Origin: Roseburia sp. | Lineage (GTDB): Bacteria; Bacillota; Clostridia; Lachnospirales; Lachnospiraceae | Length of the DNA stretch: 38,676 nucleotides | NCBI GenBank assembly: GCA_023664725.1 | Contig: JAMPFA010000001.1 | Span: forward strand, 492,378-531,053 | Reading direction: 5' to 3' | In this document: in pieces, positions 1 through 8,068 of the stretch | Layout of the letters: every line of letters begins with the position of its first letter | How positions within the stretch are numbered: the stretch's first letter is position 1 | Position numbers and translations under genes: made by a program | The notes under the pieces: generated by a model | Seen by the model: the letters and a program-made list of their open reading frames with translations, nothing else | Database searches by the model: none | What the model was told of the DNA's origin: nothing

Positions 1-53
<53 letters not shown>

Positions 54-72
54 TTCAAATTCATAATTTCTT

Positions 73-105
73 AAAAAAAGGAATCTCAAATGAGATTCCT
101 TTTTT
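73..105. terminator. Bidirectional rho-independent terminator
   Basis: The arms GGAATCTCA and TGAGATTCC enclose a two-base loop and are flanked by A and T runs on both sides. It ends the tRNA-Thr transcript on the plus strand and the small membrane-anchored gene (107-535) on the minus strand. Confidence 0.85.
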
Positions 106-106
106 A

Positions 107-535
107 CTATTTAATCTGATCTTTATACTTGTGATACAGAGATTTGATGGTTTCCTTATCATCTTCGCTGACACTGCTTTTCACGTAGTTCTTCAGCCCA
201 GAAGCATCTCCATTTTTCACATACTGTGTCACATTTGCCACATTTTCTCTTGTGAGATTGTTGTTCACCAGCTCCCGGCATGTCTCCTTGTCCTCAGGAC
301 TCATACCGTCATAGATGTCCTTTGCCATCTGTGCCGCATCTGCAGCTACATCGGAATCAGAATGGATGACAGACTCCAGAACATTCTCGATGAGAGCATC
401 CTGCACCTTCTCCTCCGCTTTTGCGATGACATAGTCTTTGGTAAAGAAAATCCCTACCCCAAGCACTAAAACAACGGTCAGTACAATAGCCAGAGTCTTC
501 CAGCCATTTCTCTTTCTTTTTTCTCTTCTTGCCAT
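107..535 (-). CDS. Small membrane-anchored hypothetical protein
   Basis: I do not recognise a family. The 142-residue product starts with a very basic stretch (MARREKRKRNGWK), followed by one hydrophobic segment (about residues 14-32, rich in V, L and I). The rest is a hydrophilic, charged domain predicted to lie outside the cell (N-in rule). The domain is helical in character, with many D, E, K and N residues. I chose the ATG at 535 because GAGGAG lies 8 bases upstream; a GTG nine bases earlier overlaps that site and is unlikely. The gene stands alone between the tRNA terminator and a divergent gene. A signal-anchored surface or envelope protein is likely, but its function is unknown. Confidence 0.75.
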   Translation of the reverse strand: MARREKRKRNGWKTLAIVLTVVLVLGVGIFFTKDYVIAKAEEKVQDALIENVLESVIHSDSDVAADAAQMAKDIYDGMSPEDKETCRELVNNNLTRENVANVTQYVKNGDASGLKNYVKSSVSEDDKETIKSLYHKYKDQIK

Positions 536-636
536 AATATTCACTCCTCTTTTTTCTTTTTCTCCCCAATCTTAATGCCTTTTTTCCTGTAAGTCAACCG
601 TCACATGACATTTTTAAAAAAGTTTTAAGATTATTG

Positions 637-665
637 TTGCAATTTCGCAAAAAAGATGATATGTT
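637..665 (+). promoter_or_regulatory. Possible sigma-A promoter for the DUF5688 gene
   Basis: TTGCAA (637-642) and TATGTT (660-665) are separated by 17 bases, about 75 bases before the start codon at 742. The -10 match is weak, so this is tentative. Confidence 0.3.
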
Positions 666-741
666 TATTTGGTACATTTTCGTGTATAGATCTTTTTTCT
701 AATCTTTTCATGACATAATCTCTTTTCCAAAGGAGATCCCT

Positions 742-1629
742 ATGAATTATACAAATTTTAAGTTACAGATTACCCGGATGCTTCAGAATTATTTTAAATC
801 TGACGCAGTGATCGCAATCCATCCCATCATAAAAAATAATAATATCAAGCTGGACGGGCTGGTGATCCAGGAAAAATCTGTCAACATTTCGCCTACACTG
901 TACTTAAATTCCTACTATGAGGATTACCAAAAGGGCAATTCCATAGAACAGATTTTTAAGTCTATCCTGGCAGATTACAAAAAACATAGATCCAGCAAAA
1001 ATCTGGAATTATCCTTTTTTACCCAGTACGACCTGGTAAAATACCACATTATCTTTAAAATTATCCACTATGAATCCAACCGTGAATTATTGAAGCAGGC
1101 TCCACATTTTAAGTTTCTTGACCTGGCAGTTGTATTTTCCTGCCTGCTTTTAGATACTCCAAACGGCAACGCAACCATTCTGATCTTAAACAGCCATATG
1201 GAATACTGGAATGTGACAAGAGAACAGCTTTTTGCGGCGGCCAGAGCCAACACCCCTGCACTTTTGCCCTTTCAGATCAACCCGCTCGAAAAATTGTTGG
1301 AAGAAATGATGCCGGGGACGATCCCGGCAGAATATAAAGACACCATCCCTTTGTACGTGGTCTCTAATGATTCCAACCTGCACGGTGCTACTGCACTGCT
1401 TTACCCCGAATATATCCAGGATTTTGCCAGAGAGAAAGACTGTGATTTCTATATTCTCCCCAGCAGTATCCATGAAATATTGCTGATGCCCGCATCAGAC
1501 GACATCGATCCCCGTTCACTTTCACTTATGATCTGCCAGGTAAACGAAAACCATGTACAAAAGGATGAAATCCTCTCCTGCCATCCCTATTACTACTCCA
1601 GGGGAAAACAGGAGATCACAATATTATGA
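742..1629 (+). CDS. DUF5688 family protein
   Basis: The 295-residue protein resembles the DUF5688 proteins that are common, often in many copies, in Lachnospiraceae and whose function is unknown. It is soluble, with no signal peptide or membrane segment. The features that suggest the family are the N-terminal block with repeated motifs on expected usage (DGLVIQEKSVNISPTLYLN), the central NSHMEYWNVTREQLFAAA stretch, and the C-terminal part with LYVVSN and LYILPSS-like elements (here FYILPSSIHEILL). An AAAGGAG site lies 6 bases before the ATG. Its 3' end overlaps the convergent glgA gene by six bases and no terminator separates them, so the two transcripts must run into each other. Function unknown; the family call is from memory of typical members. 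Confidence 0.8.
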   Translation: MNYTNFKLQITRMLQNYFKSDAVIAIHPIIKNNNIKLDGLVIQEKSVNISPTLYLNSYYEDYQKGNSIEQIFKSILADYKKHRSSKNLELSFFTQYDLVKYHIIFKIIHYESNRELLKQAPHFKFLDLAVVFSCLLLDTPNGNATILILNSHMEYWNVTREQLFAAARANTPALLPFQINPLEKLLEEMMPGTIPAEYKDTIPLYVVSNDSNLHGATALLYPEYIQDFAREKDCDFYILPSSIHEILLMPASDDIDPRSLSLMICQVNENHVQKDEILSCHPYYYSRGKQEITIL

Positions 1630-3072
1630 ATTCAGAAGCATCTTGTATAACTCCCGGTACTCAACTTCCGAGCTTTTCCAGGAAAAATCTGTCTCCATCC
1701 CCCTGACTGCCAGCTTTTCCCAGTCTTCTTTCTGGTTATAGAACAGATCCATTGCCGTAAGTACGGTATCCTTCATCTCATGGGCATTGTAATTTGCAAA
1801 AGAAAAACCTGTACCCGTTCCCATGTATTTGTTATAAGGCTCTACAGTGTCCCTAAGCCCCCCTGTCTCCCTGACGATAGGCACTGTCCCATACCGCAGG
1901 CTGATGAGCTGGCTGAGGCCGCAGGGTTCTGAGAGAGAAGGCATCAGAAAGCCGTCACAGGCGGCATAGATCTCATGTGCCAATTTCTCTGAATAGCCGA
2001 TATTTGCAGACAATTTTTCCGGAAACCGATCTGCAAAATAGCGGAACATATTCTGATACTTTTCCTCACCGGTTCCAAGCACCACGATCTGCAGGTTTTC
2101 ACGGCTTAACATCTCTTCCAGGACATAGGCCACCAAATCAAAACCCTTCTGATCAGACATACGGGATACCATGCCCAGCAAAAATACATTCTTATCCTCG
2201 GGAAGTCCCAGCTGTTTTTGCAGAGAGGTTTTCTGTTTCCCTTTCTGCTCTGTCAGATTTTCCTTGTTGTAATGGTAGGAAATATAGGAATCTTTGCCCG
2301 GGTTAAACACCTCATAATCCAGCCCGTTTACAATTCCAAAAAGCTTGTAGGAATATTTCCGCAAAATCCCGTCTAAGCCTGCCCCGCCCTCCAGCGTCAT
2401 AATTTCCATGGCATAGGATTTGCTGACAGTCGTGACCGCATCCGCAAACACGATGCCGCCTTTCATGTAATTGGACTCCCCGTAGGCCTCGAGATATTCT
2501 GAGGTAAAGAGATATTCCGGCAAACCGGTGGCATCCATTACACTGTTTAACCTCCACCGTCCCTGGAAAAGAATATTGTGGATGGAAAACACTGTCTTAA
2601 TATCTTTATAAAACTCTATATTGCCGTAGAGCGTTTTCATATAAACTGGTATAAGCGCTGCCTGCCAGTCATTGCAATGAATGATATCCGGCACAAAATC
2701 AAGCTTTGGCAAAGCCTCCACCACAGCCTTGGAGAAATATGCAAATTTCTCCACATCTTCGTGGATGAGACCATAGGGATTTTGCCCTGCAAAATAGAAC
2801 TCATTATCCACAAAATAGTAATGAATCCCCTTATATTCGCTCTCCAAAATGCCTACATACTGCTGTCTCCAGCCCAATTTGACATAAAACTTGGATATCA
2901 GCTTTAACTTTTTTTTCCATTTTTCTTCCATGCAGGCATATTTCGGCAGAATCACCCTCACATCATACTCCTTTTTATCAAAATATCCAGGCAGGGAACC
3001 CACTACGTCCGCAAGCCCGCCTGTCTTGATAAAAGGTACTGCTTCCGATGCTGCAAAAAGTATTTTCTTCAT
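1624..3072 (-). CDS. glgA: Glycogen synthase (ADP-glucose, GT5)
   Basis: It transfers glucose from ADP-glucose to the growing alpha-1,4-glucan, in the cytoplasm. The 482-residue length fits bacterial GlgA (about 475-490). The N-terminal KTGGL motif (residues 16-20) binds ADP-glucose, and the starch-synthase catalytic half follows (HCNDWQAAL, FSIHNILFQG). The C-terminal GT-B half contains SRMSDQKGFDL, and the donor-site stretch SLSEPCGLSQLISLRYGTVP followed by RETGGL. GGGGG lies 9 bases before the ATG. The gene follows spo0A on the same strand, but a hairpin terminator and a separate -10 lie between them. Its substrate is made by glgC/glgD about 24 kb away in this window. The branching enzyme and phosphorylase are not here. 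Confidence 0.97.
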   Translation of the reverse strand: MKKILFAASEAVPFIKTGGLADVVGSLPGYFDKKEYDVRVILPKYACMEEKWKKKLKLISKFYVKLGWRQQYVGILESEYKGIHYYFVDNEFYFAGQNPYGLIHEDVEKFAYFSKAVVEALPKLDFVPDIIHCNDWQAALIPVYMKTLYGNIEFYKDIKTVFSIHNILFQGRWRLNSVMDATGLPEYLFTSEYLEAYGESNYMKGGIVFADAVTTVSKSYAMEIMTLEGGAGLDGILRKYSYKLFGIVNGLDYEVFNPGKDSYISYHYNKENLTEQKGKQKTSLQKQLGLPEDKNVFLLGMVSRMSDQKGFDLVAYVLEEMLSRENLQIVVLGTGEEKYQNMFRYFADRFPEKLSANIGYSEKLAHEIYAACDGFLMPSLSEPCGLSQLISLRYGTVPIVRETGGLRDTVEPYNKYMGTGTGFSFANYNAHEMKDTVLTAMDLFYNQKEDWEKLAVRGMETDFSWKSSEVEYRELYKMLLNS

Positions 3073-3075
3073 AAA

Positions 3076-3112
3076 AATAGACCCCCATAATTACTATGAT
3101 AGGTCTATTATA
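3076..3112 (-). promoter_or_regulatory. glgA -10 region with inverted repeat
   Basis: On the minus strand a perfect TATAAT (3107-3112) precedes glgA. No good -35 is visible 17 bases upstream, which suggests activator dependence. The eight-base arms AATAGACC and GGTCTATT (3102-3109 and 3076-3083) are separated by 18 bases. One arm overlaps the -10 and the other lies just upstream of the glgA start codon. This could be an operator. Confidence 0.45.
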
Positions 3113-3130
3113 CTCTATTTTTCCAAGAAT

Positions 3131-3149
3131 AAAAAGTACTAAAAGTACT
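3131..3149 (-). terminator. Short terminator after spo0A
   Basis: Read on the minus strand, AGTACT-TTT-AGTACT is followed by TTTTTATT. The hairpin overlaps the spo0A stop codon by two bases. The stem is only 6 bp, so termination may be leaky into glgA. Confidence 0.5.
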
Positions 3150-3960
3150 AATTGCCGTGCTTATAATCCAACCTGATCTTATCTGCGATCAGCGCAATAA
3201 ACTCAGAATTCGTGGGCTTTCCTTTTCCGTTGTGGATGGTGTAGCCAAAAAGCTCGTCAATGGTATCCATCTTGCCTCTGCTCCAGGCCACTTCAATGGC
3301 ATGGCGGATTGCCCGCTCTACCCGGCTGGGTGTTGTCTGAAACTTTTTGGCAATGGTCGGATACAAAATCTTGGTGATAGAATTTAACATCTCAATATCA
3401 TCTACAGACATCATAATTGCCTCTCTGAGATATTGATACCCTTTAATGTGGGCTGGAACACCTATCTCATGTATAATATTTGTCACATCCCCCTCTAAGT
3501 TCCGGGGCTTTACCTCTTCCTTCATAAATCCATTCTCAAAAGAGACAGACTTTTTGATTTCTTTTCCCTGTACTGTTTCCCCCGGCCTTCTGCTCCTCTT
3601 GATCTGATTGATGATGGCGGCATGGTCAAAAGGTTTCATAAAATAGTAATCCACGCCTCTGGCAAATGCATCTTCCGTAATCTTTTCATTGCTGATGGCA
3701 GTGACTATGATAAAAGAGGGATGCTTTTTCATCGTGGTATCGTGATTGACCCGGTCCACTACCCCAAGGCCATCTAACTTTGGCATTATAATATCTAAAA
3801 GCACTACATCCGGCTCTTTTGACTTGATCATCTTATATGCTTCTTCTCCGTCCATGGCGGTACCTACCACCTGCAACTCATTATCACTCTGTATAATATC
3901 CCCCAACAACGCCAACGTACTCTCGTTATGATCCGCTATGGCAACATTCAATTTTTCCAT
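3148..3960 (-). CDS. spo0A: Sporulation master regulator Spo0A
   Basis: This response regulator commits the cell to sporulation and controls stationary-phase genes after phosphorylation by sensor kinases. The 270-residue length is typical. The N-terminal receiver has the acidic residue D10, the phosphoacceptor D56 (VVLLDIIMP), and the conserved K in the MKPFDH stretch. The C-terminal Spo0A DNA-binding domain contains [16 protein letters not shown], the recognition region [21 protein letters not shown] and the usual ending with [14 protein letters not shown] lies upstream of the ATG. It is monocistronic as seen here, with a sigma-A promoter at 4046-4073 and Spo0A-box-like sequences upstream that suggest autoregulation. 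In many clostridia it directly follows spoIVB, but here about 10 kb separates them. Confidence 0.98.
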   Translation of the reverse strand: MEKLNVAIADHNESTLALLGDIIQSDNELQVVGTAMDGEEAYKMIKSKEPDVVLLDIIMPKLDGLGVVDRVNHDTTMKKHPSFIIVTAISNEKITEDAFARGVDYYFMKPFDHAAIINQIKRSRRPGETVQGKEIKKSVSFENGFMKEEVKPRNLEGDVTNIIHEIGVPAHIKGYQYLREAIMMSVDDIEMLNSITKILYPTIAKKFQTTPSRVERAIRHAIEVAWSRGKMDTIDELFGYTIHNGKGKPTNSEFIALIADKIRLDYKHGN

Positions 3961-4045
3961 CCAAATTATCCTCCTAACTTTTAAAATGATATATCATATT
4001 CCATTTTTCACATTGGCCTTTGCGACTAAAAAAGAAACTATTTGT

Positions 4046-4073
4046 ATTATAACATCCCATTTTCATGTTTCAA
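4046..4073 (-). promoter_or_regulatory. Sigma-A promoter of spo0A
   Basis: On the minus strand TTGAAA (4068-4073) and TATAAT (4046-4051) are separated by 16 bases, about 85 bases before the spo0A start. This matches the vegetative consensus closely. Confidence 0.7.
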
Positions 4074-4099
4074 CTTAAACATATCGCAGTATCTTTCAG

Positions 4100-4391
4100 T
4101 ATTCGACATTCAAAGGATTTTCGACGGCGGCAAGGTTTTTTCGCATCGTTCTTTTTCGTCGATTTAATTTTAAATATAAATGCCAAAAAATGGTTATTTT
4201 TTTCTCTGAAATTTTGAAATTTCCTCCTTGCTGCCTCTCTCATCCTCCGCCCCGATTTTTGTCATTTGCCGTCGCAAAGTTTTCATAAATCGACAGGATT
4301 TTCAAAAAATGTCGTTTTCCGCTATCACAATATGTTGATAACCTGTCAAAATCAACCACAAGAATTCTTTCCTGGTAGATTTTTTTCGACA
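4100..4391. promoter_or_regulatory. Spo0A-box-like sites between spo0A and the LysE gene
   Basis: The 475-base stretch 3961-4435 has no gene. Its minus strand carries the 0A-box core TGTCGAA at 4100-4110 (AATGTCGAATA) and at 4383-4391 (TGTCGAAAA). One-mismatch versions lie at 4118-4126 (CGTCGAAAA), 4289-4295 (TGTCGAT) and, on the plus strand, about 4310-4316 (TGTCGTT). The first lies about 27 bases upstream of the spo0A -35. The one at 4383-4391 lies where the -35 of the plus-strand LysE gene would be. Matches are by eye against the known TTTGTCGAAAA consensus. Confidence 0.5.
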
Positions 4392-4435
4392 CATTCTGTA
4401 TACTTATATTATAAAAAATCAGAAAGGAACAGCGT

Positions 4436-5029
4436 ATGCCATTTACCGTTTTTTGTGAAATGACCCTGACTGCGGCTCTCACTGTCTGGTCCCCTGGGCC
4501 AAACAATATTTTACTTTTGAGCAATGCCAGCAAGTATGGGTTAAAAAAGAATTTAAAATTTATGTCCGGCATATGGACCGGCTCCCTGACCCTTATGGTT
4601 CTCTGTGGTATTTGCAGCAGCGTCCTCACTGCCCTGCTGCCCCAGATCCGTCCGGTTCTGGCCTTTGTAGGCGCCGCATATCTTTTGTATCTTGCCTACA
4701 CCACATACAAAAGGCTTCCTCCCGGGGAAGGAACAGACAACAGAGAACCCACTTACAAAATGGGGATATTTCTCCAGTTGATCAATGTGAAGATCATTAT
4801 CTACGGTCTTACCATGTTCTCCTCATTTATCCTGCCCTACGAGCGCAGGCCCCTGATGCTGTTTTTCTTTGCCTTTTACCTTATGGTTATGGGGGCCCTT
4901 GGCAATCTGATCTGGGCATTTGCGGGAAACATTTTAAAGCGTGCCTACGAAAAGCATTACAAGCTAATGAATTTGATCATGGCATTGCTTTTGGTATGGT
5001 GCGCCCTAAGGGTTGTGGGCATTTTTTAG
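4436..5029 (+). CDS. LysE/RhtB family amino-acid exporter
   Basis: This is an inner-membrane exporter of the LysE superfamily, whose members export amino acids and their analogues. The substrate cannot be read from the sequence. The 197-residue length is typical (190-210). The N-terminal segment holds the family signature (TVWSPGPNNILLLSNASKYG, about residues 17-36), followed by about five to six hydrophobic segments. FVGAAYLLYLAYTTYK is the second typical block, and the region QLINVKIIIYGLTMF matches the central motif, in which family members usually have NPK. AGAAAGGA lies 7 bases before the ATG. It is transcribed against spo0A from a shared intergenic region and closed by its own terminator. 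Confidence 0.9.
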   Translation: MPFTVFCEMTLTAALTVWSPGPNNILLLSNASKYGLKKNLKFMSGIWTGSLTLMVLCGICSSVLTALLPQIRPVLAFVGAAYLLYLAYTTYKRLPPGEGTDNREPTYKMGIFLQLINVKIIIYGLTMFSSFILPYERRPLMLFFFAFYLMVMGALGNLIWAFAGNILKRAYEKHYKLMNLIMALLLVWCALRVVGIF

Positions 5030-5033
5030 GTAC

Positions 5034-5066
5034 AAAAAAAGAAGCTGCAAAAACAGCTTCTTTTTT
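5034..5066. terminator. Bidirectional terminator between LysE gene and TRAP operon
   Basis: The arms GAAGCTG and CAGCTTC enclose a six-base loop and are flanked by seven A and six T residues. It serves the convergent LysE gene (plus) and the TRAP permease-binding-protein gene (minus). Confidence 0.9.
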
Positions 5067-5095
5067 CCTGGGGAATCTTCCCTCTCACCTCTATA

Positions 5096-7438
5096 TCAGT
5101 TGCGGAAAGCTTTTACCAGCTCTTCTCCGTCCGCATAATCCTGACTCTTCAGCTCTTCAATATACCACTCATCAATTCCCTCTACCGCATCTTTAAAGGA
5201 ATCAATATCCAAATCCTCGTAGGGAACAAAGCTGACACCGTTTTTCTCCTGCCAACGGCTCATAATCTCATCATCCCCGGCACGGTTGATATAACGCTGA
5301 TACTCTACCGCTTTCTGTCCGCACTCGTCTACTACCGCCTTCTGCTCCTCTGTCAGGGCATCATAGATATCCTGATTGATACAGAAAAACAGACAGTCAT
5401 AGTTGGCATTCCACAGAGAGCAGTAAGGCTGCACTTCCTGGACAGATGCCGCATCAATAGCGGGCAGTGGGTTTTCCTCTCCCTCCACAGTCTTTTGCTG
5501 CAGCGCAGTGTACGTTTCCGACCAGTTCATGTTGGTGGCGTCTGCGCCCCAACGCTTGTAGCACTCCATCAAAAGATTACTTCCTGCCACACGAATTTTC
5601 AAATTCTTCATATCTGCAGCCGATTTAATTTCTTTTACATTGTTGGTAAGCTGACGGAATCCGTTTTCCGCAATTCCCATGCAGTGGAGATTGTACTCCC
5701 CTAAGATATCTTTCAGCTTTTCACCGCCTGCTCCGTCCAAAATAGCGTCCGCATCTTCCACGGAATCAAACAGATAAGGAATGGACACCACATTAAACCG
5801 TGGGTCAAAGGCTGAGTAGATCAGATTGCTGTGCATGGACACCTGCACCGGATCCCCGTTCATCAATGCCTGGATACCTTCGGACTGATTTCCGTTGGTG
5901 AGCTGGTCAGCCGCATAGACATTGACTGTCACCTGACCTCCGGTTGCTTTTTTCATCAACTCTGCAAACTTCCGTCCCCCTTCTGCCCAGGTACTTGTCT
6001 CTGTGGTGGAACAGGTAAAGTTCCATGTCTGCGTTTCCCAGCCGAGATCACTGTAATCTGCCACATCTACAGAGCCTCCCTGACTGCTTCCCCTCTCCCC
6101 GTTTCCTGCAGTGGCCGCTTTCACATTTCCCGAATAGGAATCCCCGGCAAAAACCTTAGGAAGGAATGTGGTCACAGAGGGAATATAGGTAACGATCAAA
6201 AGTACCGCAAGGCTTGCGGCAATCATAGGCAGCACTGCCTTTGAAATCTGCTGGATGGTAACTCTCATGCCGTTTTTCAGCTTCACCGCAATTGCCACAA
6301 AGAGGTTCACACCTACAGGGGGCGTTACCTGACCGATGGCAAGGTTTACCGTTGCCACAACACCAAAGGCCACCACATCATAGCCCAGTGCCTGACATAC
6401 CGGAAGCATAATAGGAATAAAGATGTACATGGCTGAGTTTGCGTCGATAAAACATCCTGCAATCAGGAAAATAATATTTACGATCAAAAGGAACACAAAC
6501 TGGTTATGGGCAATGCTTCCAAGCAGTTCGGAGGCTGCCGCTGCAATGCCGAATTTTGTACAGACAAAGGAAAACAGGGAGGCACTTGCCACAATCAGCA
6601 TAATTCCACCGGTTGTTTTTGCCGAATCTACAAAAATATCCCACAAATCTGTCACTTTTACTTCCTTATAAATAACCATTCCCACAAAGAGACCGTAAAC
6701 TACTGACACGGCTGCCGCCTCTGTTGGAGTAAAAACTCCGCCATAGATTCCGCCAAGGATGATCACCGGCATCAAAAATCCCCAGAAAGCATCCTTAAAT
6801 GCGTCCCACCGCTCTTTACCGGAACAGCGTTCCTGAGATGGCTTGATCTCGTGCTTTTTTGCCTCCAGCATAACCACGATCACCAACGCAACTCCCATCA
6901 AAAGCCCGGGCACAATACCTGAAGTAAACATATCCGCAATGGACACTCCAGTGATAGATGCGTACACCACAAAGGCTATGCTAGGCGGGATGACAATGGC
7001 CACGGAACTGGATGTGGCCAAAAGAGCCGTGGAAAATGGCGGGGAAAAACCACCATCTGCGATCATAGCCGGGATCAGCACAGCGCCAAGGGCTGCTACC
7101 GTAGCAGGGCCGGAACCGGAAATCGCTCCAAAGAAACAGGAAACGATGACACACACAATGGCGATCCCGCCTCTTTTGTGGCCTACACAGGTGTTTACAA
7201 ATTTAATCAGACGTTTGGAAATTCCCGCTTTTGCCATAATGTTTCCGGACAGCACAAAGAAAGGGATCGCAAGTAGCAAAAATTTGCTGATACCAGAATA
7301 CATATTGGTTGCCACAATGGTGAGACTTGTTCCAGAATACAGTATTGCACAGATAGAAGAAAGTCCCAGACACATGGAAATGGGGATTCCCATAAGCAGA
7401 AAAATAAAAAATGTTAGAAAAAGGATTGCACTAATCAT
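5096..7438 (-). CDS. TRAP transporter large permease fused to solute-binding protein (DctM-DctP)
   Basis: TRAP transporters import carboxylates and related acids using an ion gradient. They normally consist of a separate binding protein (DctP), a small membrane subunit (DctQ) and a large one (DctM). Here one 780-residue protein combines two of them. Residues 1 to about 430 are a complete DctM with about 11-12 hydrophobic segments and the family motifs GSGPATVAALG, PPSIAFVVYA, FTPTEAAAVSVVYG and GQVTPPVGVNLFV. A flexible G/S/N-rich linker of about 30 residues follows, with no signal peptide or hydrophobic stretch. From about residue 461 to the end it is a DctP-type binding protein (MKNLKIRVAGSNL, SETYTALQQKTVEGEENPLP). 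I chose the ATG at 7438 because AAGGAGG lies about 9 bases upstream; it overlaps the DctQ stop by eight bases. The binding domain must lie outside the cell, so the permease C-terminus should be external. Substrate unknown. Confidence 0.92.
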   Translation of the reverse strand: MISAILFLTFFIFLLMGIPISMCLGLSSICAILYSGTSLTIVATNMYSGISKFLLLAIPFFVLSGNIMAKAGISKRLIKFVNTCVGHKRGGIAIVCVIVSCFFGAISGSGPATVAALGAVLIPAMIADGGFSPPFSTALLATSSSVAIVIPPSIAFVVYASITGVSIADMFTSGIVPGLLMGVALVIVVMLEAKKHEIKPSQERCSGKERWDAFKDAFWGFLMPVIILGGIYGGVFTPTEAAAVSVVYGLFVGMVIYKEVKVTDLWDIFVDSAKTTGGIMLIVASASLFSFVCTKFGIAAAASELLGSIAHNQFVFLLIVNIIFLIAGCFIDANSAMYIFIPIMLPVCQALGYDVVAFGVVATVNLAIGQVTPPVGVNLFVAIAVKLKNGMRVTIQQISKAVLPMIAASLAVLLIVTYIPSVTTFLPKVFAGDSYSGNVKAATAGNGERGSSQGGSVDVADYSDLGWETQTWNFTCSTTETSTWAEGGRKFAELMKKATGGQVTVNVYAADQLTNGNQSEGIQALMNGDPVQVSMHSNLIYSAFDPRFNVVSIPYLFDSVEDADAILDGAGGEKLKDILGEYNLHCMGIAENGFRQLTNNVKEIKSAADMKNLKIRVAGSNLLMECYKRWGADATNMNWSETYTALQQKTVEGEENPLPAIDAASVQEVQPYCSLWNANYDCLFFCINQDIYDALTEEQKAVVDECGQKAVEYQRYINRAGDDEIMSRWQEKNGVSFVPYEDLDIDSFKDAVEGIDEWYIEELKSQDYADGEELVKAFRN

Positions 7439-7931
7439 CACTCCTGCCCTCCTTTTCCTCTGCACAGTAAGTAATAAAATACTCAATAAAATGCAAGATC
7501 ATGCACGCCGCACCGATGGGCACGAAAGACCAGAAAATCCATTCCGGCCAGTTTAAAACAAAAGTTCTCTTCCCGTTTTCCAACTGGGTCAGCACCTTGT
7601 CCACACCGTAGACAAACAGCACTGTGGTAAACAGGACGCTGCAAGCTGTGTTGATCAACAACATGGGTTTCTTTGCCTTCTCGGGCAAACGGTCTGTGAG
7701 CAGTGAAAGGTTCACAAGCTCTCCCTCCCTGCAGGCTAAAGCCGCAGCCATCAGGGTAATCAGTACAAACACCGCAACTACAAGTTCCTCCGTAAAAGAC
7801 CATGACTGGTGGATTACTTTACGGGAAAACACGTTACCTACAGTGAGTACTAAAATCAGGACAGTTGCCGCAGCCAGAATCATTTTCTCTACAGTGGCAA
7901 TTACGTCCATGACTCTTTTGTAGATTTTCAT
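7431..7931 (-). CDS. TRAP transporter small permease (DctQ)
   Basis: This is the small integral-membrane subunit that packs against DctM in the TRAP complex. The 166-residue length and four hydrophobic segments fit the family. The segments are about residues 17-35, 48-66, 90-110 and 128-152. Typical features are GNVFSRKV near the end of helix 1, SWSFTEELVVAVFV in helix 2, GELVNLSLLTDRLP after it, and the final segment starting with WPEWIFWSFVPIGAA. GGAGG lies about 8 bases before the ATG. It is the first gene of the operon and is translationally coupled to the fused permease-binding protein by an eight-base overlap. Together the two genes supply all three TRAP components, so no separate binding-protein gene is needed. 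Confidence 0.92.
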   Translation of the reverse strand: MKIYKRVMDVIATVEKMILAAATVLILVLTVGNVFSRKVIHQSWSFTEELVVAVFVLITLMAAALACREGELVNLSLLTDRLPEKAKKPMLLINTACSVLFTTVLFVYGVDKVLTQLENGKRTFVLNWPEWIFWSFVPIGAACMILHFIEYFITYCAEEKEGRSDD

Positions 7932-7962
7932 AAACTTTTTCCTCCTTTTTGTCCCGTTTTTT

Positions 7963-7980
7963 GGACATGCAGATATGTCC
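7963..7980. promoter_or_regulatory. Inverted repeat in the TRAP operon leader
   Basis: GGACAT and ATGTCC are six-base perfect arms around GCAGAT. They lie about 30-50 bases downstream of the predicted transcription start and upstream of the dctQ ribosome binding site. It could be an operator or a small leader hairpin. Confidence 0.35.
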
Positions 7981-8018
7981 CCAGGACGCTCCTCCTCTTA
8001 GATTTATGTAGCTATACT

Positions 8019-8047
8019 ATAGTAGAGCATTTTTTCTCATTCGTCAA
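8019..8047 (-). promoter_or_regulatory. Sigma-A promoter of the TRAP operon
   Basis: On the minus strand TTGACG (8042-8047) and TACTAT (8019-8024) are separated by 17 bases. It sits about 90 bases before dctQ. The -35 lies inside the ten bases CATTCGTCAA (plus-strand 8038-8047), which recur at the ugpC promoter. Confidence 0.65.
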
Positions 8048-8068
8048 TGGTATATTCCGATGATTCTT

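Noticed and set aside
131-469. 112-codon plus-strand frame under the small membrane-anchored gene
   Set aside because: The minus-strand frame has a signal-anchor, ribosome site and terminator; the plus-strand frame is rich in C, H and F and has none of these.
5096-6100. Reading the TRAP fusion as a sequencing error joining two genes
   Set aside because: There is no start codon with ribosome site and no signal peptide near the joint, and the linker is in frame and flexible. An error would leave a signal sequence behind.
6843-7556. Long open frame of 237 codons on the plus strand, antisense to the TRAP permease
   Set aside because: Its sequence is rich in I, P, T and A and mirrors the codons of the permease on the other strand. 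The opposite frame has clear family motifs and a good ribosome site; this one has none.
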